The notes under the pieces are model-generated. The model saw only the letters and a list, made by a program, of their open reading frames with translations, made no database searches and had not been told where the DNA came from. DNA of 64,000 nt. Source: Lactarius indigo (Eukaryota > Basidiomycota > Agaricomycetes > Russulales > Russulaceae). The DNA lies in NCBI GenBank assembly GCA_025766275.1, contig JAFKAC010000010.1:558001-622000 (forward strand), in the 5' to 3' direction. Below, in pieces: positions 52,908 to 63,867 of the stretch. Numbering within the stretch: the stretch's first letter is position 1; every line of letters starts with the position of its first letter. The position numbers and the translations under genes are program-made.

Positions 52908-54525
52908 ATGTCACAGACGACTCTGGATGATGAAAGGTATCACTTAATAACGAGACGCCTGGACGAAGTTCTTGGTGGAGACGCGATCAAAGCATTACTC
53001 GCTCAAGGCAAGACCCCCAAATGCTATTGGGGTAGGTACCACTGTCAATTGTTGGAGTGAAATGACTGACCTTACTCCAGGAACCGCGCCAACTGGAAGA
53101 CGTCAGTTATTGGACACCCTAACACCGTTATAGTGGTGACTAACCTTGGTGGTGTCTAGCACACGTCGGATATTTTGTGCCCCTCACCAAGATCGCGGAC
53201 TTTCTAACAGCAGGCGTTGAGGTATATGCGTCGGACATGGCTTTTCGTGTGATGGTGTACTGAACCACTACTGGGCAGGTCAAGATCTTGCTTGCGGGTG
53301 AGCATGCATACAACGCCGTACGTAGCAACTCATAATGCGCGTTCACAGATGTGCACGCCTTCCTCGATAATATGAAGGCGCCCCTTGAACTCGTCGGGCA
53401 TCGCACCAAATACTACAAGTTTGTCCTCCTCGCCGTGTTTGAATCGCTCGGCATTCCTACTTCAAAACTCACCTTTGTTGAGGGCTCATCCTATCAGCTC
53501 ACAAAGGAGTACAACCTCGACAATTACCGCTTGTGCGCGACGGTGACTGAACACGACGCGAAAAAGGCCGGAGCCGAAGTCGTGAAGCAAGTTGAGAGTC
53601 CACTGCTGAGCGGCTTGCTCTATCCTGGTTTGCAGGCGCTAGATGAGCAGTACTTGGACGTGGACTTTCAATTCGGCGGTGTTGACCAGGTGCGCGAGTG
53701 CACCAACGCTCTCAAGGCTCTGATGATGACGACGGATATGTGCAGCGGAAAATTTTCACCTTCGCAGAGTTATACCTCCCGCGGCTTGGCTATGCCAAAC
53801 GTGCGCACCTCATGAACGCGATGGTCCCTGGCCTAGCAGGCGGGAAAATGTCCTCATCCGATCCGGACTCGAAGATCGATTTCCTTGACCCACCAGACGC
53901 CGTGCGGCGCAAGTTAAAGAAGGCATTTTGCGAGGAGGGCAACGCCAAAGATAATGGCGTTCTTGCCTTCGTCGGGGCTGTGCTCATTCCCATATCGGAG
54001 CTTCGACTCGAGCGCGCAGCGGAAAAGACTGGCTCGAATGCTGGGGACGACTCCGGAGCTAGCGAAGAGCAACAGAAGCCATTTGCCACTGAGAGTGCGC
54101 CGGCGGGAACCGTATTCAGTGTTTCAAGGGACGAGAAGTATGGCGGCCCCATACACTTCTCCACGTATGCTGCCCTCAGGGAAGCATTCGAGAAACTCGA
54201 GGTTCACCCGAAGGACTTGAAGGGCGCCGTGGCGGACGCCCTTGTGAGCCTGCTTGCACCAATTCGCAAGCGGTTCGAAGAAAGCAAGGAATGGCAGGAA
54301 GTCACAGAGTTGGCCTACCCATCCCCGGTGTCAGAAAAGAAAAAGAAAAAGGTGGGTGTTCCCTTGCAAATGGCGTGGCAAAGATGACTGAGGATAGCAC
54401 AGGAGAAGGTATACCACCCGCCTCCACCGGGGAGGGGAAGGAACGCTAATCCTGCGGCAGCAACAAATGCGACAACGGATGCGCCAGCGGTTCATTCGGA
54501 AGACCCGGCAGCCGCGAATGCATAG
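52908..54525 (+). CDS. TYS1: Tyrosyl-tRNA synthetase, cytoplasmic
   Basis: Class I synthetase that charges tRNA-Tyr. Starts [20 protein letters not shown]. The Rossmann entry [20 protein letters not shown] carries the HIGH-type motif (HVGY). Further motifs are [58 protein letters not shown] and [17 protein letters not shown] (the KMSKS signature as KMSSS). These are all in the eukaryotic/archaeal TyrRS style. The C-terminal region carries [20 protein letters not shown] and ends, after a Lys run and one intron, with a low-complexity tail ([20 protein letters not shown]). About six introns; the N-terminal half is split most. Confidence 0.94.
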
Positions 54526-54796
54526 GGAGCAAAACGTATACTCAGCATCGACCAAAAATTGTTGTAATAGTTAGATATGCAGAACATTCGCGCGGATTGC
54601 AGAAGAAATGAGGAATCATTGAAAAGCTCGTATTGCTTGATGCCTTTCTACCTGAGAACGGGATGATCGTTTTAACGCGGTGCTATACGCCACCAGCCAA
54701 AGAAATAGACAGTACGAGAATGCAATAATGTATATGCGTGGTCGTGGTATCAATTAGTATGGGCAAATAGCCCGCGTCTAGTAAATGTACCAAAGT
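54526..54796. other. Converging 3' ends
   Basis: Between TYS1 (plus) and ERG25 (minus). Nothing besides presumed 3' UTRs. Confidence 0.4.
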
Positions 54797-56021
54797 TCAT
54801 TGGTTTTTCTTGCCCTCGGCCTGACGCTCCACTTCTTTTTCTGCGGCAAAACCTGCTTCCTCTTCCTCTGCAACAAGCTTTTCTTCGACGGCTTTGCGGT
54901 GTGCCTCATCGAGACCCTTAGTGGCGGCACGAATTCGCTCGCGGTACGCCCTGTACTTGCCATCCGTTCCAAGCATGCGGTCCCACCAGCGGAATGAAGT
55001 CGAGAAGTTGTTCACGAACGCCATGTGGTGGAAATCGTGATGCTCGGCTCCCGACCAGAACGGGACTATGTGCTGGAGCGACCAAGGGAAGTCTCCACGA
55101 AAATCGTCAGTGTGTTAGATATAGGTGAGTGAATTGTGAGCTCACCATATCCAGAGTGAGCGTCGATGGCCTGGAAGAGACGAAGGGTGATCCAAATGTA
55201 AACCGTGAGGATGTGCACGTTCTGAGTGAGCTTGCAGTACAGCAACGGTCCGAGAATCGTTCCTGTCCCAAGGATCATCACTTCAAGCGGATGCGCGTAC
55301 TCCGCAGCAAGACCAAACGGAGCAGAGTATTTATGATGGAGCTTGTGGATGTGCTTATAGAGTAAGGGGGTGTGGAGGAGCTGGTGGGCTATAGGCATCA
55401 AGGGGTTAGCACGGCGCAACAAGGTCGAGTCGGAATGTAACACGAACAGAAGTAATGGAACATGTCTTCAAAAAAGAAGAAAAACGCCAACTGAGGGAGC
55501 ATAGTCTGCCACGCGGGGAAAGGAACCTGCCAGGTTTTCATGCCACAGGATTCGGCAACAGGGTGGAAGAGGAAGATCTTGACGAGTATCCACACGTCAA
55601 CGACTGCTGTGTTGACCTAACAACGGGATACTCACAGCTGGAGCCTCCACGGTGAAATGGGAAAAGAGAACGCCCTTCGTACATTCCCACTGCTCCTGTG
55701 GTGTAGGGAGCTTCCCAGGTTGCAGTTTCCACTTGCGGAAGAATGGGATTGCGTCGATAATGATCCATGGTATGCAGCGACCGAAATAAACGGTCTACAG
55801 GAAGAGTGAGCGTATTTCGTCGGACGAAAGCCAGTAAACAAACCTCATGGAGGAGGAGAGAGGCAAGGCCGGTCGCAATTATAGGGTTACCAATCCACAG
55901 ATACCATGCCATCCACTGCTTTTTCGAACCAGTTTATCTGGGTATAATCAACATTCGAGCTAGCATAGAGCTGTGAGGCTGTAAGGTGATGGGAAGAGCC
56001 AACAGTGGCGTTGAACGACAT
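54797..56021 (-). CDS. ERG25: C-4 methylsterol oxidase Erg25, with an apparent 1-nt frameshift near the start
   Basis: Di-iron ER enzyme that oxidises the C-4 methyl groups in ergosterol synthesis. Exons (minus) give [13 protein letters not shown]...[12 protein letters not shown], then [20 protein letters not shown], then [20 protein letters not shown] and EDMFHYF. His clusters follow: [18 protein letters not shown], and in the last exon [20 protein letters not shown], then the Erg25 hallmark WDRMLGTD. The C-terminal 45 residues are charged ([18 protein letters not shown]). Oddity: NWFEK and WMAWYLW are both clearly coding but lie in different frames, separated by a run of five T (plus strand, 55920-55924) where four would keep the frame. 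A 37-nt intron could bypass it but would remove the conserved NWFEK segment. See finding. Confidence 0.85.
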
Positions 56022-56312
56022 GGTGGGAGGAAGGCGGAAGGAAAGAAAGGACCCGGGTGCGGGTATAAAAGCCAGGGGAACGTAATTATTTCAAGCAAAG
56101 TGGTCTGAGACGCGAATAAAAAAACCGTGTGGCGTGACCCGTGTTGACCGCGCATGTAGGTGCTTATGTGATGTACATTAGCACGAATCATTCATTCATT
56201 TGGTTGAGTACGATGTACAGATAACAAGCATATAACGCAAGATGAAAGCGGACGATAGACGTCGACGGTCATAAATTTAATCGGCTTTTCACCATTTCTA
56301 TCACGCTTTGCT

Positions 56313-58810
56313 TTACTTGCCATTCACGGCGCCATTGACCTGCGACAAAGCTGCGTCTGCTTTGCGTAGGTCGCCTTCGCTCAGCGACTTGAACGGTCCA
56401 CCACCAGGCGTACTGGCGCCAGATATAACAGATGATCCACGAGAACGGACCTTCATCACTAGTGGGCTGCCATCGTATGTCAGCACTGACCTAGAGCAGG
56501 CTCGAGCAGGTACATACAACGGATAGCTGTCTTCTTCATCCTCATGCGATTGCGGCCACTGGAACCCTCCACCACGATAATCGCTAGTAGTTAATGCCTG
56601 CATCTATAGGATGTGGTTAGAGATAACACTAAAGACAACTCCAAGAGACCTGCCTCTTCCGTCAAAGTTCCGATATCTCCTGGCGTGGCAAAGCCTGTCA
56701 TCTTGAACCTTGGACTCGCCGGTGTGCTGATTGCCAACTTCTCTGGGCCAGAGGCGAAGTCAAACTCGTCTTCTGCCTCGGTACTGGAATAGAAAGCGTC
56801 TGGGTACGCGCGACGAAGCCCGAGCTGGCGCGCCTTAGAATACTCGATGCCCAGATTCTTCCAATCCAGTAAAGGAGACAGTCGCTCCACGCGGTTACGT
56901 TGGTTAATCCGCTGTCGTCGCGTCTTTAGCGTGAACGAGAAGATATACTCCGCGAGCTCGTTGACTGAATCTTCCGGGGACTTCATTCGCCTATCGACAA
57001 TATAGCAACCTTCATCATCCGGCCGCTCGATCATGTCTTGCATGAAACAACCGAAACCGGAGAGGTTTGTTGTGATGGACGGAATACCCATCTACTCGTG
57101 ATTGTCAGTCGATACGATTGACCGCATGAGGAGTACCAGTACATACGACGGTGCACTCAGCGGGTGTGTAACCCCATGGTTCGTAATAGCTGGGAAACAC
57201 CCCGAGGTGACACCCGCGGACAAACTCCTCATAATCCATACCAAGGACCGGGTTATTCGCGTTGAGGAAGTCTGGATGGAAGACGACTTTGACCCGATCA
57301 TGCGTAGCATTGAACAGCCTCACACGTCGGATCTGATTCAGAATTGGGTCGTTCGGGTCGTCCGCCATGTTATGTGTTGTCACAGCTGGGAGGGAGTTGC
57401 GTTTGAGCGCGAAGATACGTCGCTTCAACTGGACCTTGTCCTCTTCGGACAGAAGATGCTCTGGGGTGGGGAGCTTTGAAAAGTCGCTTACAGAACGTGT
57501 AAGCGGGGGAGGAATCGTAGGTGAACGAAGGCATACCCATTCGAATGCACTGCCATGTCAAACAATCGTGCGCCAATCCGATTTTGGATTTCGGTCACAG
57601 TATCCTTAAGCTGCTTTGTGACGGCTTGACCTTTCAGCGAATCGATGGTGTACGAATGCGTCTGAGCTGGTGTGATAATAAATGCAACAACGGTAACGTT
57701 CGAACCAGACGATTGCAGCCGGTAATTAAGACGTGCGAGAGCCTCGATAAACATGTCAAGCCCTTTGTTTCGGTACTCGTAGCGGCCGGCAGAAAATATG
57801 TAGAGTGTGTTGTCGAGGTCAAAGTCGACATGCCCGTAAAAGTGGCCGCGTACGAACTCGTTAATCTTCTCCTTGGCCGTTGAGTGGAGGTTCTGGAACT
57901 CGTGCATGGCCTGGAACTTGACGACATTCAACCCATTTGGTAAAACACCGTCCGGCTTGCGCTTAAGAAGATGTTCTGCCTCATAGGCGGTAATATGGGA
58001 GACAGTGGTGAAGACATCGGTGCAGTGGGCAGCAGAGCGTTCGATGCAATACCGGTGGTAAATACCACGCTTTCCCGCCTCGTGATCGACATCGAAGTAT
58101 TGAAGATTGTTGTAAAAGTCGACTGAGCCAGCGCAGAGGTATCGGCCCAGGAGCGTGGCATGAGTTGTAAAGACAGTAGTGACGTCGATGTGACGCTTCC
58201 GGCAGAGAGGAATGGCGACCCCGGCCTGCCATTCGTGGAAGTGCGCAACAACCGCAGTATGAAGTTGGCGGGCGAGGTACTGAAAAAAAAAAAAAAGTTA
58301 GCGCTGAGTCGGGAACGACAAAAGAAATGGGGGACATGCCTCTCCAAGGAACCAGGCAACGACGTAACCGAAAACGATACTCTCATTTGTTTCGTGGTCA
58401 CTGGGTGGCGTGGGTATTCCTGCCAAGTTCCAAAGGTCACCTTTCCACTCATCGATGCGGTGATACTGGCTGCCGGTATCAAAGAGAAGGACGTGGGGAT
58501 TGCCATCGATCAGCCAGCGACCATAAAGGCATTTCACTCCCTTTACACGCATCGACTCGAGGGTGCCAGCGATATGAGGGTCGGCAGGCTCCTCCGCTTC
58601 CACTTCCATGGGGGCTGATTTATACGAGAGTGGACCGATGAGCGTATACCTGTCGCCAAACTCGGAGACGGTGACCGGGACCTTCGACTTTATGACAGTG
58701 TATATGCCGCCGACCTTGTTTGCGACCTCCCATGCGCACTCGAAAAGAATTGGGTTTCGGACGTCACGCTTGGTGTCTGCCATTGGAGGTGTTGGCGAAG
58801 TGGGGGCCAT
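56313..58810 (-). CDS. GSY1: Glycogen synthase (GT3)
   Basis: Extends glycogen from UDP-glucose in the cytosol. Starts [20 protein letters not shown], followed by [22 protein letters not shown], the UDP-glucose site of GT3 enzymes. Then [69 protein letters not shown] and [20 protein letters not shown] follow. After these come [31 protein letters not shown] and [19 protein letters not shown] (the E-x7-E catalytic pair). The Arg-rich regulatory helix [20 protein letters not shown] is intact, as needed for glucose-6-phosphate control. The C-terminus is Ser/Thr-Pro-rich ([25 protein letters not shown]), fitting phospho-regulation. About six introns; one near 58280 contains a run of 14 A on the plus strand. 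Confidence 0.95.
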
Positions 58811-60392
58811 CAGAGAGAGTAGAGGCTGGTGAATGCATTTGGTATAAACGTTACAGTTCAGACTTGCGTCATAGTTCACACGGCGGTCACACTTGACAAA
58901 AGTCCGTATCCACCTCATTCAATTCAGAATCGTTGCCTGCGCTCATTTGGCCACCGGGACTTGTTCTGTCCAGTCCCGGCTTGAAAGAGGTGAGACTCGG
59001 ATCCCAACATCTACGCATTAGCCCCACTTTCTCGGATTGTCGAGATGCTGTCTAGACCGCGGCCTCATCATCTCTTCCCAAAGTTCGTTTCGGTTTGATT
59101 TTCCACAGCGTAATCAGATCCCGGACTGCCTAAACAACCTAGGGACTCACTAGTATCTTCATGAACACGAAGTTTCGGGTCATGTAATCCTATCGTTGTG
59201 TTATCTCCGCCGCTATCTATGTGGACATGGTGCCCTCCCAATCGCCTATGCATCTGTTTTGGGCTTCATCGATTCCCTCGTCCACGGAAAGTTCCACACC
59301 GCTGTGGCGTGGTTCCCACATTTCCAAACATTTCAGCAGTCTCTTTGCCGATCTCTTTCCCAAGGCAGAGCCCAAACCGGTGTGCCTTCATTTCTCCCCC
59401 GGTTTCTTGAATGTCAGTGAGCTCGCACCGCGAGGGTTGTACTTTTGTAGTTGTGAGCCCGTGTGACGACGGCCAGTTGTGTTACAACTCTGAGAACAGC
59501 AAAGACGAGACTCATTCTCCTCGTGTTGGCCCACCGACATTCTTCGTTTCGAGCAACAAGGATGTTCGTTGTTACCTTCTGGCGAGTGCGACTAGGTGTC
59601 CATCAAGGTTTTGCTGTTGCGACCTCGGCTGATGGAATAACCAGATGGCGATCTATAATTGGGATGGCATGGGCTGTACCCTCAGGTGCACGTAAATAAA
59701 AGGAAGTTTGATCTCGTAATCCCGTATCCACTCATGGTAGAGCTCGACTAACAACGGGGCCTCTCTTCGACCTTTCGGCTGTAGGAGATCCCCGTCTCAT
59801 GACGCGTGATGATCCACTCGTTCGTGCGCATGCAAGGCCCATTGAGCACCTCCAGCTCTCCGCCAGAGATAATAGGTATCTGTTTCGCCTTTAGATCGAC
59901 ATATCCTAGGCCTGCGTCTAAGTTACTGCGCACTTCCCTCGGACTGCCAACCTGACCTTCGTGGTATGGTCAAATTCGGGGTTGCGAAGTCACATCCGGG
60001 CTACTGCTACTTGTCTATCCATTGACTTTTGATTATAGAGATTAGAGTTAGTAGTAGTATTCGTCGAGGGTGGTACGATTTACGACTTTTAGGTATTGGG
60101 TCCACGATACCGCAGGGCTGCGCTCCTTCAGCCACAAGTAAGAAATAATTCACTTGGGACCGAAGCGCTGTCGACCAACACCGCGTGGAGTAGACGCACT
60201 GGCATTAAACTCACGAAGAAGGTTGTGTTAATATTGATCATAGGGGCTCGAAGCGCGAGACTAAGGGTACTTTTGTGGCACCAACAACAGGTCGGCGTGA
60301 AGATGGTAAGGTATGCAATAAGAAAAATGCTGCGGTGACACCCGTTATCCGCAGCTCGACCCCTTACGATGAGGGACGTCTCCTTTTGTTTT
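58811..60392. other. 1.6 kb without a recognised gene
   Basis: The left part should hold the glycogen synthase promoter. Frames at 59068-59253 (minus), 59221-59466 (plus) and 59748-59933 (minus) are open but unrecognised and unjoined; at most decayed gene pieces. Confidence 0.4.
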
Positions 60393-61693
60393 TTAGGCCT
60401 TGCGTTTCTTGCGACTGCGTTCACCAGTGATATCCCACTTTCCAAAAAGCAAACTAGGAGGAAAAGTGAGCGCGTGGCATGAGTAGAGAGAGCGGTGTGA
60501 CGCACTCAAAGGCGGCCATGATTGTCCACTTGCGGTTGTCAGCCTCTGGGAACACAAGAGAACGTGGGCCGTAAAAAACCTGAGGTCAATGGTGACGTGA
60601 GCGAGGAGCTATGGAGGGGCCAGCAATTACTGAGAAAGCACAAACCTCGTCGTCAACCTCGTGTTTCTTTCGAGGCAAGCAGTGCATGAACTTCCAGTTG
60701 GGGTTGGCGCCACCCTCGCGGCAGAGCGCCTCCGTCACTTGGTAGCCCGCGAAGTCGCGCACGCGCTGCTCGTACTCTGCTTCTTGTCCCATTGAGATCC
60801 TGTTTCATGGTGGAAGTCAGCACCAAGATCAACGCCTTTTAAAATTAGAGTACCAAGTATCAGTCACGACTACGTCTGCACCTTGAACTGCTTCCCGCGG
60901 GTCTGTGCCCCACCAAATTTTCTCGTCGCACTTGAGCTCCTTCACGCGATCCCACACAGGTACCGGTGCTTGGTATGTTGGAGATGGAGGTGTTGCGACA
61001 CGTAGGCTATGACCAAGTCGCGGATAAGTCACTAACATGTCGTGTAACACATTGGCAGAGTCGCCAACGTATGCAATCGTTAATGGTCGGAGTGTGGGAA
61101 GTACATCGGTATAGGCCTTCACTGCGGATATGGGTGGAGAAGACGAAGGGTCGAAGAGGTGTGCATGCTCGTGAAGTGTGAGAAGGTCTGCCAGAATTTG
61201 CGTCGGGTGCCAAAGTGAAGACAAAGCATTGAGCACAGGTACTGGTGAGTGATTTGCGAGCTCCTGGGGGCACGTCAGAATGCGCGCACGAGGTTTTCAA
61301 AACGCCACGTACTTCGATTTCGGAGTGGTCACCAACTCGGGCGAATATACCCTGGCACATTCCACCAATGACGCGGGCCGTGTCGCGCGGCGATTCGTTC
61401 ACCCCAAACTGTATGTCTTCTTTTCCCAGGAATAATGCACGACCACCAAGCAACAGCGATGCTGTCTCCGCGGCCACGCGGGTGCGAGTACTGCGCTTTG
61501 AAAAGAGGAGGGCAATGGTCTTGTTGAATAGGGACTGGGAGGGCAAGCGAAGGCGGGGTTGCTTCCCTGAACTGAGCTGGGGTGCGAGCCAGGGTGTGGA
61601 GAGCTGCTTGAGGTAGTGAGCATGTGTGACGACGCGAAGAATTTGGGGGCCCGATAGGTCAGCCAATGTCATCAGACGAGGAATGACTGCCAT
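60393..61693 (-). CDS. ARG3: Ornithine carbamoyltransferase
   Basis: Makes citrulline from ornithine and carbamoyl phosphate in arginine synthesis. From [18 protein letters not shown] the exons give [20 protein letters not shown] (the STRTR carbamoyl-phosphate site), [51 protein letters not shown] (HPTQ), [51 protein letters not shown] (HCLP, ornithine site), [20 protein letters not shown] and the stop. Four introns. The start is uncertain: the ATG at 61693 gives no clear mitochondrial presequence, while the frame stays open to an upstream ATG at 61831 ([20 protein letters not shown]), which may include one. A TIR element begins 45 bp beyond that ATG. Confidence 0.92.
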
Positions 61694-61872
61694 GGCACTT
61701 CCAGTGCTGGTGCAATGAAAGTGGTTCAAAATCAAAACTATCCGGGCCGCTGAGCAGTAACCCCAGCAGTGTGACCTCTTGTAACCGACGTGACAAAATG
61801 TAACAGTGATGTGTGGAGAGTGTCTTGACACGACGGGCAGGAGTGGGTAAGTGGAGTCTGCTTATAGTCAAC

Positions 61873-61875
61873 TAA
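61873..61875 (+). repeat. TAA target-site duplication, left
   Basis: The triplet TAA directly outside the left inverted repeat matches TAA at 62729-62731 outside the right one. Confidence 0.65.
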
Positions 61876-62017
61876 GAGCCTGTCCGGTGCACAGTTTGTC
61901 GGGCCTGGCATCAGCCAAAAAAAAAGATTTGTTTTTTATTTGTTGGTCCCTGCAACATGACCGTTCGGTGCAGTTTGTTGCACCTGACCGCGGCAAGGTC
62001 GCGCCCGACCGCCCTGC

Positions 62018-62051
62018 CAAAAAAAAAAACGGGTATGGACCCGTTTTTTTT
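62018..62051. repeat. Hairpin with A-run and T-run arms inside the TIR element
   Basis: A run of A followed by CGGGT, the loop ATGG, then ACCCG and a run of T: a near-perfect palindrome of about 14-bp arms. Confidence 0.75.
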
Positions 62052-62265
62052 CGTTGTCGGGCTCGACTGGCTCGGTCGGGATGTGACTGTGACCATACAT
62101 TATATAATTTCCATGACAAATCACGCTTATATCATCACTGAACGCCTGAGCTCTTGTATCAAAGACTTCGTGTATTTGAAGGCTTCGAGCCGGGCTTTGT
62201 CTACAATTATGCTACAATACACATCTTGAGAATCTTTATGCTACGGTATGGGTATGGAAGTTGTA

Positions 62266-62568
62266 TCAAGGAGAGTTGTCGCAAGCGCAAGTGCGAACGC
62301 GGAACTTCTCCAATGTGCTCCAAATGAGCTTCGAGAGCGCCTTGCAGCTGGTGAGGGAAGTCAAGAGGGAAGTGTAGGACATTGCGATGTTTGGATCTGC
62401 TGTCATACATTCCACGGCGGTGGCAATGTCGTCTTCCGAGATCCCCTTGTTCGCCTCCATCAACGCTATGGCAGACAAGAGATTTCCGCTCGGGGTGACA
62501 TTCGCAGGTAGAACCTGTCTTGATACTATTGATACGAGCGCGTCGCTTACAAATGTCACACCTCACGT
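62266..62568 (-). other. Open frame inside the TIR element, possibly captured host coding sequence
   Basis: About 100 residues with normal composition (SDALVSIVSRQVLPANVTPS, LLSAIALMEANKGISEDDIA, TAVECMTADPNIAMSY). No transposase motif and no family recognised. It may be a fragment of a host gene carried within the element. Confidence 0.35.
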
Positions 62569-62728
62569 GTTACAAAAATAAAGAATCTATTTGCCTGTTG
62601 CGACCGAGAGGTGCGTTCGGTGGTCCGACTTTTTTTTTTAATTGCTGGAGCCGACCAATTTATCCCACTCGTCAGACAGAGGTCGCGAGCGGCCATTTCC
62701 GAGGCGCGACTTTGCACCGGACGGGCTC

Positions 62729-62967
62729 TAAGGGATCGATTACAGCTGTTTAGGAATCGATAGAGCGCTTTTCCAAAAAGCATGGATCCGACAGGGTTTC
62801 GGGAGCCCTCATGTTGAGGCTTACCACTGACTTACTGGTTTTTTTTGAAATCATTGTGAAATAAGAATAATAATATACCAGAAAAATGACTAAAAAAAGC
62901 GATTTTAGCTCCTAGAGTAGACATAGTGCCCTTCTTAGTGGGGTGGTAGTCCTCCTAAGGCATCATA
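62729..62967. other. Spacer between TIR element and LTR, no gene
   Basis: A/T-rich sequence with nothing recognised; 62729-62731 is the right TAA duplication of the TIR element. Confidence 0.4.
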
Positions 62968-63660
62968 TGTTGATAAGTGACCCTTGTGCACTTAGTGGCT
63001 CACATGGACTGAACTTGCAGCATGGACTGCTTTAGATTAGATACACAGGACATGTAGATTAGATATTGATCTGTACAATCTCAGACACCTTGTATTTACT
63101 TATCTATGACATCACTGTACCATGACATCATGCAGACTCCTCTGGACCTGTCATTGTACTACACCTTTGTTCTCTCTTTAGCTCTATCCTTATTGTGATG
63201 TCATTATGATATCATTTCAGTCTGGACTTTCTTTGTTTCTGCACTCCTTGTTCTCCATATGTACATTCCTTTTGTCCACATGTAGAACAACGTCCCTTGT
63301 ACTATGTGACCCTATGTTACTTCCTTGTACTAGTGTCACACCTGTAAACAGTATAAGTAGTGTATCATGTACGCTCCTGGTCCACATCAGTTCTCACTGC
63401 TTGTGTGTCAGACTCCTTGCTTCCTTGTAACTCCCTGTTACACCTCTGCTTCCAGCCACTCCTCATATCTCACCATAGTACTTTGTCCCACTGTGAGTAT
63501 GTCCTCTTAGTGTGCTGTTCATCATCATATGCAGATGGAAAGAGCAGCAGTTGGACGACAATGTGAAGTTGCTTGAGCACATTTGAAACTGCTAGCTGAA
63601 CACTTGCTTGAAGATGGAAAGACATGCAGTTGGTCCACATTGAACAAGCAGCTGGTAATG
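62968..63660 (+). mobile_element. LTR of a retrotransposon, first copy (right end approximate)
   Basis: Begins TGTTGATAAGTGACCCTTG, the same start as at 63868. It contains a TATA-like CAGTATAAGTAG at about 63349, as expected for an LTR promoter, followed by pyrimidine-rich transcribed sequence. Two imperfect units starting GATGGAAAGA lie at about 63534 and 63612. The exact right end is not certain; I placed it before the leader of the gag-like frame. Confidence 0.6.
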
Positions 63661-63736
63661 ATTCAATTTTTTCCTGTATTTTTTCAATATAATGTGAGGT
63701 GGTGGGGACATACCAGGGCATTCACCACCTACCTGT

Positions 63737-63867
63737 ATGGATCCTACGCAGCAACCTGAACCACCTCAACAACTGAGAGGGACTATGGCAAACCACCTGC
63801 CCATGCCACCCCATGCTGGTGTCCCACTGCATGCAACATATCCTCCACCTACGGCACCTCACAGTAT
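63737..63867 (+). pseudogene. Start of a gag-like frame, cut off by a second LTR
   Basis: ATG at 63737 opens a Pro/Gln-rich frame (MDPTQQPEPPQQLRGTMANH, then PMPPHAGVPLHATYPPP) typical of the N-terminus of a retrotransposon gag polyprotein. It ends where the second LTR begins, soon running into a stop, so it is truncated. Confidence 0.5.

Larger units (their letters stand above)
61876..62728. mobile_element. 853-bp TIR element, PIF/Harbinger-like by its TAA duplication
   Basis: Left end GAGCCTGTCCGGTGCACAG (61876-61894) and right end, read inward on the minus strand, GAGCCCGTCCGGTGCAAAG (62728-62710): 17 of 19 bases match. TAA flanks both ends, the 3-bp duplication used by PIF/Harbinger transposons. 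No transposase is present, so it would be a non-autonomous (MITE-like) copy. The left 200 bp contains A and T runs and a hairpin at 62019-62051. The right half has an open minus-strand frame that may be captured host sequence. It sits just upstream of the ornithine carbamoyltransferase gene. Confidence 0.7.

Noticed and set aside
62018..62051. Rho-independent terminator
   Set aside because: This is a eukaryotic window; the hairpin lies inside a TIR element and is better treated as element structure.
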